Below are positions 61,565 through 64,000 of a stretch of DNA of 64,000 bases, in pieces. The notes under the pieces were generated by a model. The model did no database searches and had not been told where the DNA came from. It was given only the letters and a program-made list of their open reading frames with translations. The translations under genes were made by a program, and so were the position numbers. Origin of the DNA: Pararhizobium sp. A13 (lineage in GTDB: Bacteria > Pseudomonadota > Alphaproteobacteria > Rhizobiales > Rhizobiaceae); NCBI RefSeq assembly GCF_040126305.1, contig NZ_CP149511.1, forward strand, positions 248,001-312,000. Direction: 5' to 3'. Numbering within the stretch: position 1 is the stretch's first letter; each line of letters starts with the position of its first letter.

Positions 61565-63085
61565 TTAGCTCGTGGCGAGTTCCATGACGGAGACACCATT
61601 GGCCTCGGTCCTGTCGAGAATGCCGCGCTGGCGCCCGCGGCTGATCACCATCACCCGATGCGACAGGCCAAGCACTTCCTCAAGGTCGGAACTGACGACG
61701 ATGACTGCCATGCCCGAGCGGGCGAGGTCGGCGATCACCTCATAGATTGCCGCGCGCGCGCCGACGTCGATGCCGCGGGTCGGCTCATCGAGAATGAACA
61801 CTTTCGGTGGCCGGGCAATCCATTTGGCGATCACCACCTTTTGCTGATTGCCGCCCGAAAGTTTGCCGGCCAATTGGTCGTGACGACCCTTGATACCGAG
61901 GCGGGTAATGCTCCTTTCCGCGAAAACCCTGATGGCGTTGGGCCAGATCCACCCGGATGAAGCGACGTGATCCTGATTGCCGATCGCAAGGTTCTCGCCG
62001 ATCGTCTGGTCGAGGATGACACCCTGCAGCTTGCGGTCCTCCGGAACCAGGACCATGCCGGCGCGGATGGCGGCCGCCGGCCCATCCAGCCTCACCACCT
62101 CGCCATCGACGGAAACGGTGCCCGCCGAGATGGGATCGGCGCCCGTGATGGCCCGGACGAGTTCGGTTCGGCCGGCGCCGATCAGGCCGGCAATGCCGAG
62201 AATTTCACCCGCCCGCACGGAAAAACTGACATCCTGGAAACTGTCGTCCTGGGAGGTAAGGTCGCGAACGTCCAGTACGGTTTTTTCGGCGGGCGGATGA
62301 AGGAGCGGGAACATGCGGTCGACGCTGCGGCCGACCATGTCCTCGACTATTCTGCGGATCGGAATGTCGGCGGTCTGGTGCCTGGCGACTACCCGGCCGT
62401 CGCGCATGACCACGATACGGTCGGCGATGCCGGCGATCTCTTCCAGCCTGTGGCTGATATAAAGGAAGGACATGCCCTCCGCCTTGAGCTTGCGGATCTG
62501 CTCGAACAGAAGCTTGGTCTCGGCGCTGCCAAGCGCCGCTGTCGGCTCGTCGAAGATGAGCAGGCGTGCGTTGAGCGTCAGCGCCTTGGCGATTTCTACC
62601 TGTTGCTGGGCGGCGACGCGCAGGGTCCGAACCTTCTGGTCGGGCGAAACGTCGAGGCCAAGGCGGCGCAATTGCACTGAGGCCTTCTCGTTCATTGCAG
62701 CGCGGTCAACAATGCCGTTGCGGGTCAGCATCCGGCCCACATAGACGTTCTCTGCAACGCTGAGATCTGGAAGCAGCTTCAGCTCCTGGTGGATCATGCC
62801 GATGCCGGCTTCGATCGCGGCGGCGGGAGACACAGGCGTATAGGCCTCGCCCTGCCAGTTGATCGTGCCGCTGTCGGGCCGGAAGGCGCCGGCGATGATA
62901 TTGGAGACGGTAGACTTGCCCGCACCGTTCTCGCCGAGCAAGGCCACGACTTCGCCGGGGCGGATGTCGAAGCTCGCATCGGTCAGCACCCGGATAGGGC
63001 CGAAGCTTTTGCACAGGCCGGTAACGGAGAGCCCCTTGTGGGGGCCCTCTGCCTTGTCCTGCCTGATCGTGTGCGGGACGGTCAT
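61565..63085 (-). CDS. Sugar ABC importer, double ATPase (CUT2 type)
   Basis: 506 residues from the ATG at 63085 (TTGAGGATCAG upstream, with the binding-protein stop inside). Domain 1: Walker [10 protein letters not shown], degenerate signature LRVAAQQQ, Walker B LLIFDEPTAAL. Domain 2: GLIGAGRTELV, signature LSGGNQQK, Walker [13 protein letters not shown]. Loss of the second Walker A Lys is normal in this type. Belongs with the binding protein next to it; the permease is not in the window. Confidence 0.94.
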   Translation of the reverse strand: MTVPHTIRQDKAEGPHKGLSVTGLCKSFGPIRVLTDASFDIRPGEVVALLGENGAGKSTVSNIIAGAFRPDSGTINWQGEAYTPVSPAAAIEAGIGMIHQELKLLPDLSVAENVYVGRMLTRNGIVDRAAMNEKASVQLRRLGLDVSPDQKVRTLRVAAQQQVEIAKALTLNARLLIFDEPTAALGSAETKLLFEQIRKLKAEGMSFLYISHRLEEIAGIADRIVVMRDGRVVARHQTADIPIRRIVEDMVGRSVDRMFPLLHPPAEKTVLDVRDLTSQDDSFQDVSFSVRAGEILGIAGLIGAGRTELVRAITGADPISAGTVSVDGEVVRLDGPAAAIRAGMVLVPEDRKLQGVILDQTIGENLAIGNQDHVASSGWIWPNAIRVFAERSITRLGIKGRHDQLAGKLSGGNQQKVVIAKWIARPPKVFILDEPTRGIDVGARAAIYEVIADLARSGMAVIVVSSDLEEVLGLSHRVMVISRGRQRGILDRTEANGVSVMELATS

Positions 63086-63092
63086 CTGATCC

Positions 63093-64000
63093 TCAAGGAT
63101 GGTTGGCGATGAAGCCTTCCACATTGTCCTTGGTGGTCAATGTGGCGTCCTGGAGCTGATCCGCCGGCACTGAGCCGCCCGAAACCAGCGCGATCGCGGC
63201 ATCGACGGCCATGCGGCCCATGCCCTGCGTCTGTTGCGTCGCCGTCACGTCGAAGACACCCTTCTGCAGGGCTTCGAGTGCCGCCGTATCACCATCGAAG
63301 CCGGCAACCCAGACCTTGGACCCGGTATTGGCGACCTTGACGGCCTGTGCCGCGCCGAGCGCCAGACCATCGGCCTGCGCGAAGATGATCGATACACTCG
63401 GATTGGCCTGAAGTAGATCCTGCGTCAGCTTGAAGCCTTCATCCTGCGACCACATCTGGCTCCATTGTTCACCGACAATCTTGATATCGGGATAGGCAGC
63501 CAGTGCTTCGCCGCACCCCTTGGAGCGGTCGACTTCCGGCGTCGTGCCCTTCTGGCCATGGATGATCAGCATGTCGCCCTTGCCGCCAGCCTGTTTGGCA
63601 ATATGGTCGCAGACTGCCTTGGCAGAGGCAACGCTGTCGGTGGCGATGAACGTATCACCCGGGGCGCCATCGGCGTTGCGGTCGACGTTGACCACCGGGA
63701 TGCCTGCAGCCTTGGCAGCCTTGGTCGGCACGGACGCCGCGGTCGCGCCGGCCGGGATGTAGATCAGCGCGTCGATACCCTGGGTCAACAGGTCTTCAAC
63801 CTGGCTGACCTGAGTGGCCGAATCGCCCTTGGCATCGACAGTGACGACCTCGATGCCCTTTTCCTTGGAGTAGGCTTCGACCGATTGCTTGATCTGGTTG
63901 AAGAAGTTGGCTTGAAGGTTGGCGACCGCCAGTCCGATCTTCTTGGCGTCCTTGGCTTCTGCCATGCCGGACATGGCAAGGAGCGGAATCAGGGCGGCGG
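63093..64000 (-). CDS. Sugar-binding protein of an ABC importer (partial, runs off the window)
   Basis: At least 300 residues; the N-terminal signal peptide is only partly inside (AALIPLLAMSGMAEA). Type I binding protein of the ribose/galactitol class: KIGLAVANLQANFFNQIKQSVE (key part IGLAVANLQ), GIDALIYIPAGATAAS, VVNVDRNADGAPGD, WVAGFDGDTAALEAL and TQGMGRMAVDAAI. It is the first gene seen of the polyol-type operon. Confidence 0.92.
   Translation of the reverse strand, partial: AALIPLLAMSGMAEAKDAKKIGLAVANLQANFFNQIKQSVEAYSKEKGIEVVTVDAKGDSATQVSQVEDLLTQGIDALIYIPAGATAASVPTKAAKAAGIPVVNVDRNADGAPGDTFIATDSVASAKAVCDHIAKQAGGKGDMLIIHGQKGTTPEVDRSKGCGEALAAYPDIKIVGEQWSQMWSQDEGFKLTQDLLQANPSVSIIFAQADGLALGAAQAVKVANTGSKVWVAGFDGDTAALEALQKGVFDVTATQQTQGMGRMAVDAAIALVSGGSVPADQLQDATLTTKDNVEGFIANHP

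Overview
The window looks like an accessory, catabolism-rich part of a Rhizobiaceae genome (alphaproteobacterium; Rhizobium, Agrobacterium, Ensifer or Shinella type), possibly a large plasmid or chromid. The clues are a pyruvate carboxylase that reads like the well-known Rhizobium etli enzyme, many Gfo/Idh/MocA oxidoreductases, several sugar ABC importers, FixJ-type response regulators, an MurR/RpiR regulator, two toxin-antitoxin modules and patches of decayed genes. No rRNA, intact tRNA, CRISPR array or replication gene is visible.

Layout. 0.3-5 kb: an oxidoreductase and the proton-translocating transhydrogenase pntA-pntB. 5-10 kb (minus): a Gfo/Idh/MocA homologue lacking the usual catalytic Lys and His, then pyc, then a malonate-semialdehyde-decarboxylase-like tautomerase. 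10-28 kb (plus): aldehyde dehydrogenase, HpcH/HpaI aldolase, D-2-hydroxyacid dehydrogenase, a chemoreceptor, an RpiR regulator, then two Gfo/Idh/MocA dehydrogenases, iolD, an SDR, a TIM-barrel isomerase/dehydratase-like protein and a ribose/inositol-type ABC importer. I read this block as a cyclitol-like or carbocyclic-sugar catabolic island: it has the oxidation and ring-opening logic of the myo-inositol pathway but no iolB, iolC or iolJ in view. A TGCAA/AAAA-rich motif recurs before its promoters.

28-36 kb: a ParDE module, then a minus-strand operon of a 1496-residue MASE1/multi-PAS histidine kinase followed by three response regulators. 36-40.5 kb: two NmrA-like paralogues around a secreted cupin, a frameshifted HD-domain gene, a metallo-beta-lactamase-fold hydrolase and a nitroreductase. 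40.5-42.3 kb: decayed DNA with an IS1380-like fragment, an ATPase pseudogene whose Walker A Lys codon is an amber stop, and a frameshifted fructokinase.

42.3-50.9 kb: a CUT1 ABC importer, a GH91 (inulin fructotransferase / difructose-anhydride hydrolase family) protein and a GH32 fructosidase in one minus operon, with a divergent LacI regulator; three operator-like repeats spaced exactly 22 bp lie between them. This appears to be a fructan or difructose-anhydride uptake locus whose own fructokinase has decayed.

51-57.8 kb: LysR / old yellow enzyme / MFS exporter / SDR / TetR, then an NTF2-like protein divergent from a second TetR with two clear palindromic operators, then a ParE toxin without a neighbouring antitoxin. 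57.9-64 kb: VapBC, an N-terminally truncated MATE transporter, and a polyol- or sugar-type operon (substrate-binding protein running off the window, ABC ATPase, two SDRs). Gene starts were moved from the longest frame to the best ribosome binding site where the sequence allowed it.
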